Shown: positions 25,010-37,110, counted from the first letter of the stretch. The stretch: 64,000 nt of DNA from Warburgia ugandensis (GCA_035236585.1 CP141138.1:28283437-28347436); one strand, 5' to 3'. Program-made: numbers and translations. Notes: generated by a model from the sequence alone, not told the origin.

Positions 25010-25450
25010 ATATTATGTGGAAAATACCCAATAGTTGTTCATCTAGAAATGTTTCTATTATAGGCACATTCTCTATAGTAACCTTCATAACTATCATGGA
25101 TAAATGGTCTGCTATAATATTTTTAGAACCTTTCTTATCATGTATATTAGAATAAAATTTCTGTAACAATAAGATCCATCAGATTAGTCTAGTTTTGGCA
25201 TCCTTCTTAGAAAGAAGGTAATCCAAAGTTGTGTGGTCTGAATAGACAATGACCTTCGATCCTAGCTCTGATTGCGTATTTTAAAGCATCATACATTATT
25301 TTGAATGGTGCACTCAAATCTAACAATCGAATAATAGGCATAGAAGTTAACTAAGCCTTTAGGCTCTCAAATGGTTTCATACAGTCATCATCAATGTCAA
25401 AAGTTGCCTCCTTCCAAAGTAAATTACATAAGGGCTTAGCTATTTTACTA
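25010..25450 (-). pseudogene. Athila-like RNase H remnant
   Basis: Reading the - strand gives KPFESLKA, MPIIRLLDLSAPFKIMYDAL, YAIRA and then DKKGSKNIIADHLS followed by FLDEQLLGIF. These match the RNase H at 54481-54900 on the + strand (APIHLTLD, MCDALDYAIKAILGQR, ADHISRLV, FLDD-LMHIF). The stretch 25200-25290 is frameshifted. Similarity stops near 25010 and is followed by unassigned filler with a poly-A run up to 24943. The integrase that should follow is absent here; its C-terminus reappears at 12655. Confidence 0.75.
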
Positions 25451-26500
25451 AATTCCTTGATGAATTCTTTATGAAAACCAACATGGCCTAAAAATGAGAG
25501 AATCTCTTTCACCATCCTTGGGGGAGGAAAGTTAGAGATTAAATTTTCTTTAGCTTTATTTACTTCTATGACATTATTTGATATGATGTGGCTGAAACAA
25601 TATTATTTTGAACCATAAAATGACATGTTTCTCAATTTTATACTAAGTTCTTTTCTGACACCTAGCAAGGACAAGTTTTAAATGGTGTAGGCATTCATCA
25701 AATGAAGAACCAAATACTAAAAAATTATCTATAAACACTCCTAAAAATCTCTCCACCATATTTGAAAATATGCACAACATATACCTTTGAAAAGTAGTTG
25801 GAGCATTTCAAAGTTCAAAAGGTATACAATGGTAGGCAGAGGTCCCAAAAAGGCAAGTGAAAGTAGTCTTCACTTGGTCCTCGAGTGTTATGGGGATTTG
25901 GTTATAGCAGAGTAACCACCAAGAAAGTTGTAACAACTATGGCCGACTAACCTTTTTAGCATTTGGTCTATAAATGGAAGAGAAAAATGGTCTTTGCTCA
26001 TGATGAAGTTCAGTTTTTGGCAATCTATACAAACCCTGCACCTAGTGCTCATGCAAGTAAGGACTAACTTGTTATTCTCATTTTGGATTACAGTGACACC
26101 AAACTTCTTGGGGACAACCTGAACTAGGTTGACCCAAGAGTTGTTAGATATAGGATAGATGACATCAACACCTAAGAGTTTAAGTGCTTCATATCGCACT
26201 ACCTCTTTCATATTACGGTTTACTCTCCGTTGTGTTTCCTTAGATGGTTTAGTATTTTCTTCTAGGTGAATTCTATGTATACATACAGCAGGGCTAATCC
26301 TTTGATGTTTTCTGTGGTCCACCTTAAAGTTGTCTTATATTTTCTAAGAACATCAAGAAGATTTTCTTCATATTCTTTGTCTTGATTTGAGGCTATGATT
26401 ATAGGAAATGTTTCATTTGGTCCTAAGTAAGAATATTTTAAATAATTAGGTAAAGGCCTAAGGATCAAGGTGGGTAGATTTTCTACTAAAGGCATAGGGA
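25451..26500 (-). pseudogene. Athila-like reverse transcriptase remnant
   Basis: The region around 26322-25888 carries an open stretch with HRIHLEENTKPSKETQRR, the KLLGVDVIYPISNNSWV block and CIDCQKLNF (the usual C-I-D-Y-R-K-L-N). Further on, LFGTSAYHCIPFEL and FQRYMLCIFSNMVERF are readable at 25850-25740. The catalytic site at about 25721-25735 reads FIDNF where the + strand copy has FIDDF, so the second catalytic Asp is Asn. Several frameshifts follow. The enzyme would have made element cDNA; this copy is inactive. Confidence 0.85.
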
Positions 26501-27060
26501 CAGAATTAGAAGGACTTGTCTATATCAAATTCACAGTTAAAATGTGCTACACGTGCCTCCAGTGGGTCAAAGATAGATGATGATGGATTAACATCTTGAA
26601 GTGGACTTACAGTTAAATTTACTACACAAGATTCATTTAGGTCTAGATGTTGATGATTGGCATTAAAAATATTGAGTTTGACTTTCATACTACCAAAGGA
26701 TAATTTCATCAAACTATTTCTATAGTTCATGATAGTGTTAGACCTTGCCAAGAATGGAAGTTCAAGAATTACAAAGATCTGAGTACTAGGATTTAATATA
26801 GGGTGGGTATCTTGGACAATAAATTCTCCAGGAAAGTAAAACTAGTCCACCTATATCAAAACATCCTCAACCATACTATGTAGAATCTTCACTAATCTAT
26901 CTTCTAATTGTAAAGTGGTATTGGTTGGCTTAAGGTCACTGAATCCTAGTTTCTCATAAACAAAGAATGACAATAGGTTTATACTAACCCCTAAATCAAG
27001 TAGTGCCCTATCGATGACATGGGTTCCTATAACACAAGAAAAAGTAGGACAATCTGGATC
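26501..27060 (-). pseudogene. Athila-like aspartic protease remnant
   Basis: The - strand reads PPKFRDPDCPTFSCVIG, then a LLDLGVSINLL active-site loop and KPTNTTLQ near 27040-26930, a VEDVLI block, and finally NAN HQHLDLNESCVVNL at about 26680-26620. The same order and wording occur at 52720-53200 (+ strand). DLG with the following hydrophobic residues is the usual form in Athila-type proteases. Stops at the V-D-x-F segment (about 26850) break it. Confidence 0.8.
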
Positions 27061-28060
27061 TCTAAACTTAGGAGGGTCAAGTGCTGGATTAAAGAGCTCA
27101 CTTGCTAGGTGAGGAAGGCTTTCTTTTCACATTAAGCTTACGCTTTTGTAGGTTGAACTCTTTGAAAATTTTGGCATAAGTAGGAATATCTTTAATTACA
27201 TTGAGTAATGAGATATTGATTTGAGCATGTTTAAAAACTTCCATTATCTCATTAAAATTTGCTCCTTTCTTAGCCCTATTGAACAACTAAGGGAATGGGG
27301 CTTTAGGCACATAAGGTGCCTCTACTATAGGCTCAGATGGAGTAGGAGATTTCTGTCTTTTCTCTTTCTCCTATATTTTAGCTAGTTCATTCTCCTCTAT
27401 AGTTTCCCTAGTCTTCCCTACTTTATGTTCAACCTAACAACCACTTCTAAGGGTAGTTATTGTCTTTCCTTTTCATGGGATCTTTGCATATGTGAATTGG
27501 ACCCTATTTCAAACTGTCCCTTAGGGTTGGAATTGACCTTCTAGGAAGCAGTCCCTTTCCTCTATCATTTAAAGCACCTGACAATTGGCTCATTTGTATT
27601 TATAATTTTAAAGTCCTCTCCATAAATGACTATACAATTTCCTCGGTCATTGGTTTCTTTGGTTTTTGAGGAAGATAGAAACTAGGTGGCTATTGCAGAA
27701 CTGAAGCTCTAGGAAAGTTTTGTATAGGAGGGTCCATAGATGGACTACCCATGGTAATTGTTCATAGACCATGACAATTTAGGATCCCTAGTCCATCCTG
27801 GATTATACATCTTAGAATAAGGATTATTTTTAGGGTTGCAATATGCATTCATTGCATTTGATTGTTTTGAAAGATTTTCAATGTACACACTATTGGAGGG
27901 AGTGCTAAGCTGGAACACATAGAACAAACCTCTTGTGGAGCTTTCATGGATGCTTGGATGGCCATGAAGTTTTGGAATATATTTTCAAGGTTTTCCACTC
28001 TTCCACCCAAGGAGTCAAACTTATGCATTCTGTTAATCATAGAGTTGAGCTTATAGGATA
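27061..28060 (-). pseudogene. Athila-like gag C-terminal remnants
   Basis: Three readable islands: IMEVFKHAQINISLLNVIKD with a following KIFKEFNLQKRKL (27250-27110), which corresponds to VFKHVQISIPFLNAIMDIL at 52586; NPKNNPYSKMYNPGWTRDPK near 27840-27770, the motif typical of Athila gag near the zinc knuckle; and RVENLENIFQNFMAIQ near 27980. These fit the end of gag and the gag-protease linker. The frame is broken and no ATG-initiated product can be supported. Confidence 0.75.
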
Positions 28061-28381
28061 TATCTAAGGTAACTCCTATTTCATACTCCTAGGTGGTAAA
28101 GTAATGCATGATGGAGTATTTAACTTGAGTGGCGCATAGAAATCTCTAATAGCCTTGTGCTCAACTTGAATTTGCCATGGGATTAGGATTTTGATTTCCC
28201 ACCCTTACTTATAGGTACTTTCAATCTTAGGATCTAATGGTGTTAGCTTGGTGTTCTAAGATCAACAACTTGCATGCACTATAATGAAAAAAAATATAAA
28301 TGATGCAACTAACTCTAAGTGTAACTCCTAACTCTATATGGTGCACAATCAATCAATCCCTAATGCCGGTGAGCTGTTTAG

Positions 28382-28413
<32 letters not shown>

Positions 28414-28721
28414 ATTGTAGGATGGTAGCTTTTAGACATAGTTCATGACAACTCCTCCTTTTATCTACTCTCGACCACTGATTACCAATTAAGTTCTGCT
28501 CTAAAGTTGTTAATACAATTCTCATGAAGGAGGCATCTAAACCTCAACAACTATCAACAATGGGCATGGGAAGATCACTTGGATTTTGGATAAGCACTAC
28601 AACCACGATGCTCAGAAGCCACTGGACTGACAATAGATCTCCTCTTAAAAGGGTCCTACGAGCCTAAAACCCTAAGTCTTTTGCTCCTTGTTTTTAAATT
28701 AAGCTTTAAGGGCCGGACACT
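28061..28721 (-). mobile_element. Athila-like leader/gag 5' side, non-coding
   Basis: No ORF over 60 codons and nothing recognised beyond a (TA)n run at 28381-28408. By position it lies between gag and the 5' LTR of the - strand Athila element and ends exactly at the CACTA insertion point. Confidence 0.5.
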
Positions 28722-28756
28722 CACTACTACACAAGGAGCTTTTAAAGTTGGTAAAA
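28722..28756 (+). repeat. CACTA left terminal inverted repeat
   Basis: Starts CACTACTACACAAGGAGC. Aligned with the reverse complement of the right end (CACTACTACATAGGAAGG) it matches with scattered mismatches for about 35 bases, through the gtYGGTA segment. Confidence 0.95.
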
Positions 28757-29310
28757 GTGCTAATAGAAGTTGCTTATGAAGCGACTTCTACTGAGGCAAC
28801 TTGGAAATTCGTCAAGTTTTAAAGTCGTTAAACATTATATAAAAAAGACTTCTAAAGTCATCAACTTTAGAAGTCATTTTATAGTAAGCAACTTCAAAAA
28901 CAACCAAATATTAACGGACTTTTGAAGTTGCTTAGAAAAAAACAACTTCTAAAAACTTCAACTTTAGAAGTCATTTTTAGATAAGGGACTTCAAACGAAT
29001 TTCATTTGGATGAACTTTTGAAGCCCCTTAAAATAAAAACAAATTCAAATGTTTTGATTTTAGAAGTCATTTTCATATAAGTGACTTTGAAAGTAAAAAT
29101 ATTTAAATATAAATCATGAAGTATCATCTTTTAAAGTGTCATCTTTTCAAAAAAAAAATAAAAGTGTCATCTTTTAAACTCAAATTTTTTTAAACAACTT
29201 TAGAAGTGTCAACTTTAAAAGTTGTTGTTGTTTTTTTTTAAATGGCTTTAAAAGTTTAAACTTATAAGTCGTTTTTTCAAAAATGACATTAAAAGTAATT
29301 TTTTTTTTTC
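28740..29310. repeat. CACTA left subterminal repeat array
   Basis: Dense short repeats around the core gacttytaaagtc, alternating in orientation so that neighbouring copies can pair as hairpins (for example gacttctaaagtcatc followed by aactttagaagtc near 28850-28880). The same motif fills the right end and also the interior at 37850-40170. Confidence 0.9.
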
Positions 29311-30214
29311 ATATTTGTTTTTTTGCTCCACCTCCTATATAAAATGAATAACAAGCTTCTGATATTCAATCAATGTTTATAAACATTAAGAACCTATTTA
29401 CAAACAATGTTCATCCACTTCTTAATACCCAATACCATGTATACATTAAAATAATTCAATCTCCACAAACATGAAAAACCAATAACCTCTACATTGGATT
29501 CACATCTTAATTTTTTGACACATTATCACTTGTGTATACATTGAATAAAAAAGATTCTATGTACCAAATACTTCAAATAATCTTTAAAAATATGAAAAAC
29601 CAAACATCATATGCACCTAATAACTTCAATCTTCATGCACATTCCAAACCACCATCCACTATAATGCATCGACATCTTTCTTGATACACTACCACATGTG
29701 TATACATTGAATAACAAACATTCTATACACCTAATACAAAAAATATTTATAAACATGAAAAATCAAACATCTAATGTGCATCCACTTCTTTCTTGATACC
29801 CTAAATCGTTGTTAAAATATAATACCTAATACAGCCATAATGGCTACAAAACGTCCATACTCATCATTATCCAACTACATCTATCTTGAAAATAATTTAT
29901 ATAAGAAACTATAACATATACATTGTCTATGACATCCACATTCACTTCATTTGTAAATCCATGCACATTCTAGGTAACCCTCTCATTCTTCATCTCGTAA
30001 AAGTTATATAATTCAACAGCAACATATTCACTTCATGTTCAAACTCCATATTCACTTCATTCGTACTCCTTTATTCCTACACTTCAAATTTCCACACATT
30101 TATTGCTTAAAATGCATATATATATTTCAAAGAAAATAATAAAATCTAAAGGAACACAAACAAGTCAATGAAAAAAATACCTTATTATGTATTTCAAGTC
30201 CAAGTAGTTACTCC
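29311..30214. repeat. AT-rich CACTA interior with a 166-bp direct repeat
   Basis: No coding sequence. Two copies of a segment containing gtgtatacattgaataa begin at 29527 and 29693 (cacttgtgtata and cacatgtgtata), a spacing of 166 bp, with partial copies on either side (about 29365-29830). Beyond that, to 30214, I see nothing recognisable. Confidence 0.6.
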
Positions 30215-30398
30215 AAGTAATCTAATAGAAACTTATTACATACTCAGCCCATTCATTTCATATTTCATTGCAATTTTCTCTAGAGTAACTCTTCTTATTT
30301 GCCCACTCAAAAGGCATAGTAGCCTAAAATAAAACATATTCAATTAAACTAAAACATTTTAGCTAGATCCATAAAAATGGGAGACAAGAGTAATGTAC

Positions 30399-32650
30399 CT
30401 CAAGACATATGTTAAGAGTTTAATTTTGGCCAAAAGACCCCTAATTTAGCATTTAATTAGACCATCTAACTCATCAATTTAATGATTTTTAAATAATCTA
30501 TGAAATTTAGCTCAAATTGACCATCTAACCTTAAAATTGTCAAAATTAATGGTCAAATGATCATCTGAACCAATTAGAAGCTTAATGTATGGTTTAGATG
30601 ACTCTAATATAGTCTTTGGTCTTATAATCAACTAAAGGAGGGTTGGATGGCTCAGATCAATATTAAATAGTGCAGATTGATCAAAAGAGGCATGGATGGA
30701 TCAAATTGAATTTCAACAGTGCAGATCATCTTGAAGATCAATAAAGCAAGGGTTGAAGGTTTTCTAATAGAAGAAGAGTCCTAATAAGGAAGGAACTATG
30801 GATGGGGCTTTGGTATGAAGAGGAAGTTTCTAAGAGGAAACTAAATCTTAAAGGAAAGAGGGGGAGATGAGATAAGAGAGGAGGAAATCTATATGAAGAG
30901 GAATAGTGGGCTTTCTTTTTTTATTTTAGTTTTATTTCCCTTTTGCTTTCCATTCTAATTCATCCATTGTTCTCTTTGCTTTCATCATTAAATTTTTTTG
31001 TTTCCCTTTTTCTTTTGTTTCCATTCACTGTACTAGACCCCCTTGTTGCCTCTTTCTGTTTCACCCATCTCTTTCACTCATTGCACATTGAACCCACTGT
31101 CCCTCTTTCCTCTGTCTCTCTCTCAAGTCCTCTTTGTTCTCTTTTTGTTTATTGCACTCCCAAGACCCGTGTTTTGCCCCTACTTCCAGTATTGCTCCAA
31201 CCCCAGCTTTCTCATTTCCATTGCACCTCCACACCTCTCCCAGTTCCTCTATTTCTAAGGCTCAGCATACCCTCCTTCATCACTACACCTGGATTCCCTA
31301 CCCTTTCCTTCATCTCTACTTTCAGCATGCTTTACACCAGATCATCTTCTTCCCCACCAGCTGCTCTTTGTCCGCACTTCTCCACATCCCCCCTATTCCC
31401 TCTCTTCTCAATCACTCAAACCTTCACCTAGAATTCAGTTCTCCATTCCAATACCTCTACTCCACCCTATATTTGCTCCACCTGTTCACTCCACTATCAT
31501 GCACCAGTCTACCGGATCCACCAGGAGTCTGTTCATCATCACACACAGGCCCAACTTCTCTGCCTCTTCCCTTCTTGATCACCTAGTTTCTCCCCATTTC
31601 TTTGTCATGCCGGCAGAGTTGCACGCCCACCTTCTCTGACTTCTTCCCCTTCTCTTTCTCTCATCTCTAGTCCTTATTTGACATGGCCTCATCTCCTCCA
31701 TCTTCCATCATTCTGCCTAGTCCAGTACCAGGCATCATCTCCTTCATCGAGTAGAGTAGAGTCAGACATCCTCTATCTTCACAGCAAGCACCAGCCAGGT
31801 GAGCCACAAACGCTCAAGACTAGTTCAGTATTGGTTTGCTTGGCAATTGTCCCCTCTTCGGTGTCTTCTTCGGTGGAATTGGTTTGAGTTTACTGTTTTT
31901 GATGGAAAAAGAGCGAACTTTCAAAAAAAAATTCCACTTTTTCCCATAAGAGGATATTTTAAATTACATTTTCTATCCTATTACCATTACTATTTGTGTT
32001 CTATGTTATTTTAGTTTTGGTTATTCGTGTTTTGTGTTATTATGTGGTTAATTTAGAAACTATCTTATTTATTCCTATTTAACCAAATCAAAGGTGTTGG
32101 TTTAACCATGGGAAACTCTTATTTCTTGTCTATTTTAATTTAGAATTTTAATTAACTTTTAGAACTTGCTTTCAGGATAGTTTCTAGTTTGATTACTATT
32201 CCTGATATTCAATTTGAGTTCCAAAATCAAATCTAAGCCATTAATTCTGAGCTTTCTTAATTAGACTAGATCTCTGAAAATTTGAAGAATCTAACAAATT
32301 CATGAGGTAGATCATTATTCAAGGAGATATTGAAGACACTGATGAAGTCTAATCGAAGTTTGTGATATCAGAATTAAAAAATTGGATAGTACTTAAGCTA
32401 GGGAAGTAAATTTTTCTTATTTTTTCCCCTAGTTTTAGTTTTAGTCAAGGCTCTATTGTTTTTCCTTTTCTTTGGATTAAACCTTTGTAATTTCATTGAT
32501 TAAACACATCTAAAGTCTGATTTCACTTTCTGTTAATTTTTGTCATTTAATTTTAAATTTTGAATAATTAAATTTTATTAAAACTCCAAATTCTTAGAGT
32601 TAGTCCCTATGGGATCGACCCGTACTTGCTCATGCTATACTACAATAGCA
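30399..32650 (+). mobile_element. Solo LTR inserted in an intron of the TNPA-like gene
   Basis: About 2.25 kb. The right end shows the region ccctatgggatcgaccc (32607-32623) that precedes the end of Athila/TAT-type LTRs, and ends tactacaatagca. TGTAC occurs on both sides (30394-30398 and 32651-32655), a likely 5-bp target duplication. The expected TG start is at 30410, 11 bases inside the left flank, so the left edge is not settled. The pyrimidine-rich block 30940-31680 is probably the transcribed leader; its long overlapping ORFs are low-complexity and not genes. Confidence 0.65.
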
Positions 32651-33066
32651 TGTACAATTATGGTTAAACAATAACATAATACCACACTCCCAATCAAACT
32701 GTTGTTTAGGGCACAATGCAATAAGGACAACAAAAAAGAACTCATAAATATTATTTTAAATATTGTAAGAATAATTAGTAATAACTTAGAGTAATTAACT
32801 ATTTCATATACCTTGACATTCTTCCATCTGAGTTTTAGTGGTTGTAAAGTCTCGGTCACTGTAGCCCATTCCCACCAAGTCTTACATATTTAAATGTCAA
32901 ATGCATTATAGATGAATAACATATTACTTATCTACACATAACACATAAAAAAAATGCTTACTTTTTTATAATATCAGTGAGGGAGGGGTGGATGTGCGCT
33001 CCACAAGAATAAAAAAAGAAAGCAAGACCCCCATGAACATCCAAAATGCACAACATCCAATGAAAC

Positions 33067-33156
33067 CTACATAGACTGTCATCTGGATTGTAATGGAAGT
33101 TGATAATCCCTAAGTAAAGAATAAATTAGCAAGAAAATAAGAAAATTAAAAATTAC
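33067..33156 (-). other. Predicted 90-bp intron in the Ulp1-like region
   Basis: A GT donor (after gcag) and an AG acceptor (ctatgtag) bound this stretch. Removing it puts the IPYNS block and the HWML block in one frame, the spacing expected in C48 proteases. Inferred from the sequence only. Confidence 0.6.
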
Positions 33157-35660
33157 CTGCTATTGTAGGGAATCATTAAGCATTGTCCATGAAAGCAGTG
33201 AAAGATGCCTAGCAAAATATCCTTAATATGCCTGAATTAGCCATTACTCTAGAAATGACGCCAGGGTTAAGGAATTGGTATAGTGTACCCCACCCTCAAA
33301 AAATACCAATAGCATCATTTAAGAAGCTGCATAAAAGAAATAATTATTACATATACTATTAAAATATAATATGTAATTAAATAACAAATGATATACAAGC
33401 AAGTCTGTGCATATACCCCATGTAGGAGACAATGTGAGGGTGCTTGAGCTAATCCCATAGGCAAACTCCTAATTGGTCCTCTGCCATAAGTAGCACTTCC
33501 ACAACGTCCTCGGCAAGCTCTCCCCACTTGATTTATACAGGATTGATTGCTATATTGTCATTAATGATACCATAGATTAACCTAAGGGATTGAGGCATGT
33601 TAGGTGGGACTTCCACATGCTCTTAGGTCGACTACTGTAAAAGATGTAAAAAATTTCAGCTAAATAATATAATATTAATGTATGAAGAGGGCCTAATTTG
33701 TGATGAAAGATAACCAAAGATATATACAAGTAATCGTTCCATTGGGGCAGCAGCTAAAGGTGACACTAGAATGGTGGCCGATCTTGGTGCCTCATTTTGC
33801 TTCTGATTAATAGTATAGAGTTATTAAATAATTAAGTGAGGTCTTTAGCTAAAAAATATTAATGAGGAAGGTAGTATGGTAAGATACATGTCGTAGACTC
33901 TATGAGATTAACTAGTGCCTCTGGCCAAGCGACATGATATGCTACTGCCTCCCTAATGGTTATAATAATTTTCATTTCTAATGGGAATGGTAGGCAAGCA
34001 TTAGCATTCAAAGCCATGGTAATGGACACGCTCTTAGTATGTGGTGCATACTGATTCCGTGTAAACCATTTGATTCATGTTCATAGCATGAACCGACTGC
34101 CACTATTTTGAAGGGAATCCAAGGCCAACAGGCATTGACCCACCTGCAAATCAAACATGCAATAAAGAGGTTGCGGTAAAATTATTACAAATGAACAATG
34201 AAAATTTACAATTTTGTCAATGTATATACTTCTTGGGTAGGAATTTCCTTTTTGAGGGAAGGCAAATGTCCTTCATTATCTTCTTCAGATAGAAAATTGC
34301 AATTCGCATGTGATGGAGGTACAGTAGGGTACGTATGGTGAGTTGAGGCCCAAGGAACAATCATCAAACTTCCCTCACACAACTGTCTAAATAAGTCACC
34401 CTTTATTTTCTTAATGAGCTCATTGTAGGCCTTCTCATCATCTTGAGCTCTAGGTATACATCCTTTACCAAAGAATTTAGAAGGAGCAACACCACGATCT
34501 ATGCCCCTAACTCGACTAGGGTGGTCTTGCTTATTGTCCATAGCCCTATACAAGATGTCATCCTTGGTAGTAATGCTGCTTAAAGTTCTTCCAGTTGTGG
34601 TTTCTTGAGTAAGAATGTCTTGCAAAAATTAATTAGAAAGACATGATTATTTCATCAAATTAATTGTAAAAATTTTATAGATAGGTGGAACCACTTACTA
34701 TGAGCAAAGCAATTTGTATAGTAGCTTCATCTACAAACTTATTGCTAGTACAACCCACTAAATGTGCCATCTTCCAGAGGATGGAGCAATCAATGAGTTT
34801 TGTAGTCCTAGGCTTTTTTTTGCTGGCAATAATGGCACTATAGTTAGAGAACATGTATATAACTATAGAAGCATTAAATTGAATGGAATAAATTGTCACA
34901 GATGCGTACTTCACCCTCTTCTAAATGAGCGTAGCCCATCCTAGATAGGTGGTGCTACATATTTATTTCATGGACCTTTCTTCCCCTTGCACTCTTTGCT
35001 TGCACATTTTTAAATGTGTGATCATGTGTACTAATCGAATGTTACATGTAATTAAAAGAATGAAGCATCATTTCTGCACGCACCTCAAACTTGGCAGAGG
35101 TACGACTCTCTACAAATGCATTCCAATGACGTCGAAGTAAATGGAAGGCACTGGGTATAGCCTTGATGGATCATTAACATTTGGAGCTATGTAATTGCGA
35201 ATAAGGTAGTTCTTCCATTTTGTCCATTGCTCACCTGCCCCTTATAAAGCATGTGTCTTTTTGTGATCTGGAATGTCAAAGGTAGATTGCAAATTGAATA
35301 CATCAAATTACTATATTTGGAAAATAAGGAAAGTTATAAAGTAAATAATACATGTACTTAATGTTTACATACCTTCACCATTTCCCTTATTGAGTCTTTT
35401 GTCGAGTATGGCACATGTCTCCAATTCTCAAATGTGATAGGAACCATGCTTCTTATTGTAGAGCAGAGCAAACTATTATAAGGAGGAGCAGTCTCACCAA
35501 TCTATTGCTCTCTATTATTGTATGGAACATTTTCTTTAATTCCCTTCAACTTTCTCTTAATAACCTTATCCATTGTTGTTTGCCCTCTACACTTTCTTTT
35601 TAGGGTAGTGCTCATGTTGGCCTCTTGTTCATGCTCATCAATGTGGCCATAATCGCCAGT

Positions 35661-36574
35661 TTGATGTTCTTCTCATTCCATCATTACTACAAAGAAATGC
35701 TCAATGATATTAGAACAATGGCATAAAAAAAGGCTATGTAATGCATTTAAAGAAACCAAACTAATGTCCCTGATAAACATAGTTTAAGTAAAAAATAATT
35801 AGATGAGACTTCATCTCCATCCATTCACATAAACATACAATATTTAACATATGTGACAAACTAACCTCAAGGAAAATAGATAAAGGATGCATGAAAAGTA
35901 TTTGCCTACTTAGTGTAGATATTTGTAAAGGGGCTACAAATCCCATAGACCTTTCAATAGTCTTTAACTCCTTTGGTTCGAGTTCGTATCTCTTAGTAGG
36001 TGTAGTTTTTCACAAGTGACGAGCTTAACTTATGCTAAATGTTCAACTATATATGTACATGTGCACAATTCATGGACCAAATTCCATCCAATAAAGTTTA
36101 TGATTCATGTAAGTTTCTCTTGGTTATTTGCATGCTTGAAGTTCATTAAAATTTTGGTTTTATGATCATGCTTCATGTCTTGGATCACATGCATCATGTC
36201 ATTTCATGCCTTGTTTGATTTAAGTTTCATGAGTATCATACTTTTGGAATTTTACCTTTCATGAGTCATACATAACTTCAAACAATCTATAGACTTTATT
36301 TACTTGATTTCTTAATAACCAATTTAGCATTTTAGATAGTTTAGTTACTATATAGGTTAGATCCTATGTAAGAAAAATTTTAGTCCACACATTTCAGCCA
36401 TTTTCTCACTATTTTGGAAAGATCATTCACTTGAATTGCATTTTTCTTCTTTTCTTCAACAAGTTTTTTAAGTGAAAATCTCCCTCTCTCCTTCTCTCCC
36501 TCTCTCCCTCTCTCCCTCCTCCACCCCCCCTCTCTTCTAATATTGATTTATTATAGTTTTTTCATATAATCTTT
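35661..36574. other. CACTA interior, nothing recognised
   Basis: AT-rich sequence with repeated tcatg-type words (36100-36260) and a CT-rich run at 36478-36538. No coding or structural signal that I can support. Confidence 0.5.
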
Positions 36575-37110
36575 TTTGGTAGGTTTCTTTAAGTTTTTCT
36601 TTTCACTATTGTTTCTTCCCTTAATGAACTTTTTAAACTTCCTAGTAAGAAGTGCAATATCTTCAATACTTTTAGTCTCATCCTCTATGGTGGATCTAAG
36701 CGATATTCATTTTTTCTTCTTTGGCTACTCTTCTTCTTTGAACCTAATCAAGTTTCAAATTCTCTGAATATTTAGCTTCTTGGATTGTTGACCCTTTGTC
36801 ATCTCAAAATTTAAGGAAAGACCTATGAATCTTATTCACCAACTCAGCTAGTAAAAAATATGCCAAAAGATTTCAAACCACTAATAACATTGGTAAATGT
36901 AATAAAGATTACAAAAATAGATTCATTACTTTTCATCATAAAAATATTCATAGTTATGAATTGCCTATAAGTTGTCCCAAAATTCTTTGGCTGATGTGTA
37001 GGTTGAAATTGGATTGAATTTATTTACATCTGAAGTATAAACTCATGGTTTTGACATTGCTTGTAATTTTAAAGCTACACCACCTAGCCTAAGAGAGATT
37101 GGTTTTGATT
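36575..37110 (-). pseudogene. Ty1/copia-type gag (UBN2) fragment inside the CACTA element
   Basis: On the - strand the sequence reads like the Copia-type gag polyprotein domain. FNPISTYTSAKEFWDNL lies near 37020-36965, an ISGLKSFG-like block near 36885, an ELVNKI-like piece near 36845, and DETKSIEDIALLTRKFKKF at about 36690-36630, followed by a lysine-rich tail. The last piece is the acidic-to-basic stretch that precedes the zinc knuckle in this family. No protease, integrase or RT of a Copia element is seen nearby, so this is an isolated fragment. Stops and frameshifts are present; whether it came in by retrotransposon insertion or by capture is unknown. Confidence 0.65.

Larger units (their letters stand above)
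30215..35660 (-). pseudogene. CACTA TNPA-like (Ptta/En/Spm family) gene fused to an Ulp1-type protease domain
   Basis: Exon-like blocks read in order on the - strand: CRGQTTMDKVIKRKLKGIKE and FENWRHVPYSTKDSIREMVK (35580-35375, ending at a GT donor); STFDIPDHKKTHAL and WTKWKNYLIRNYI (35300-35190); WNAFVESRTSAKFEV (about 35130-35080); KKKPRTTKLIDCSILWKMAH (about 34820-34760); ILYRAMDNKQDHPSRVRGID and GVAPSKFFGK (34550-34470); a REAVAYHVAWPEALV block (about 33960-33915). These match the plant Ptta/En/Spm transposase family. A C48 (Ulp1/SUMO-protease) module follows: IPYNS, HWMLCILD (33060), KLRWKNVK (32830) and CPKQQFDWECG (about 32712-32680), with His and Cys of the catalytic set present. The last exon lies at 30325-30235, beyond an inserted LTR. 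In-frame stops and at least one frameshift make it inactive. Confidence 0.8.

Noticed and set aside
30943..31586. Overlapping ORFs of 162 and 150 codons
   Set aside because: Pyrimidine-rich leader of the inserted LTR; the translations are Ser/Leu/Pro low-complexity in more than one frame.
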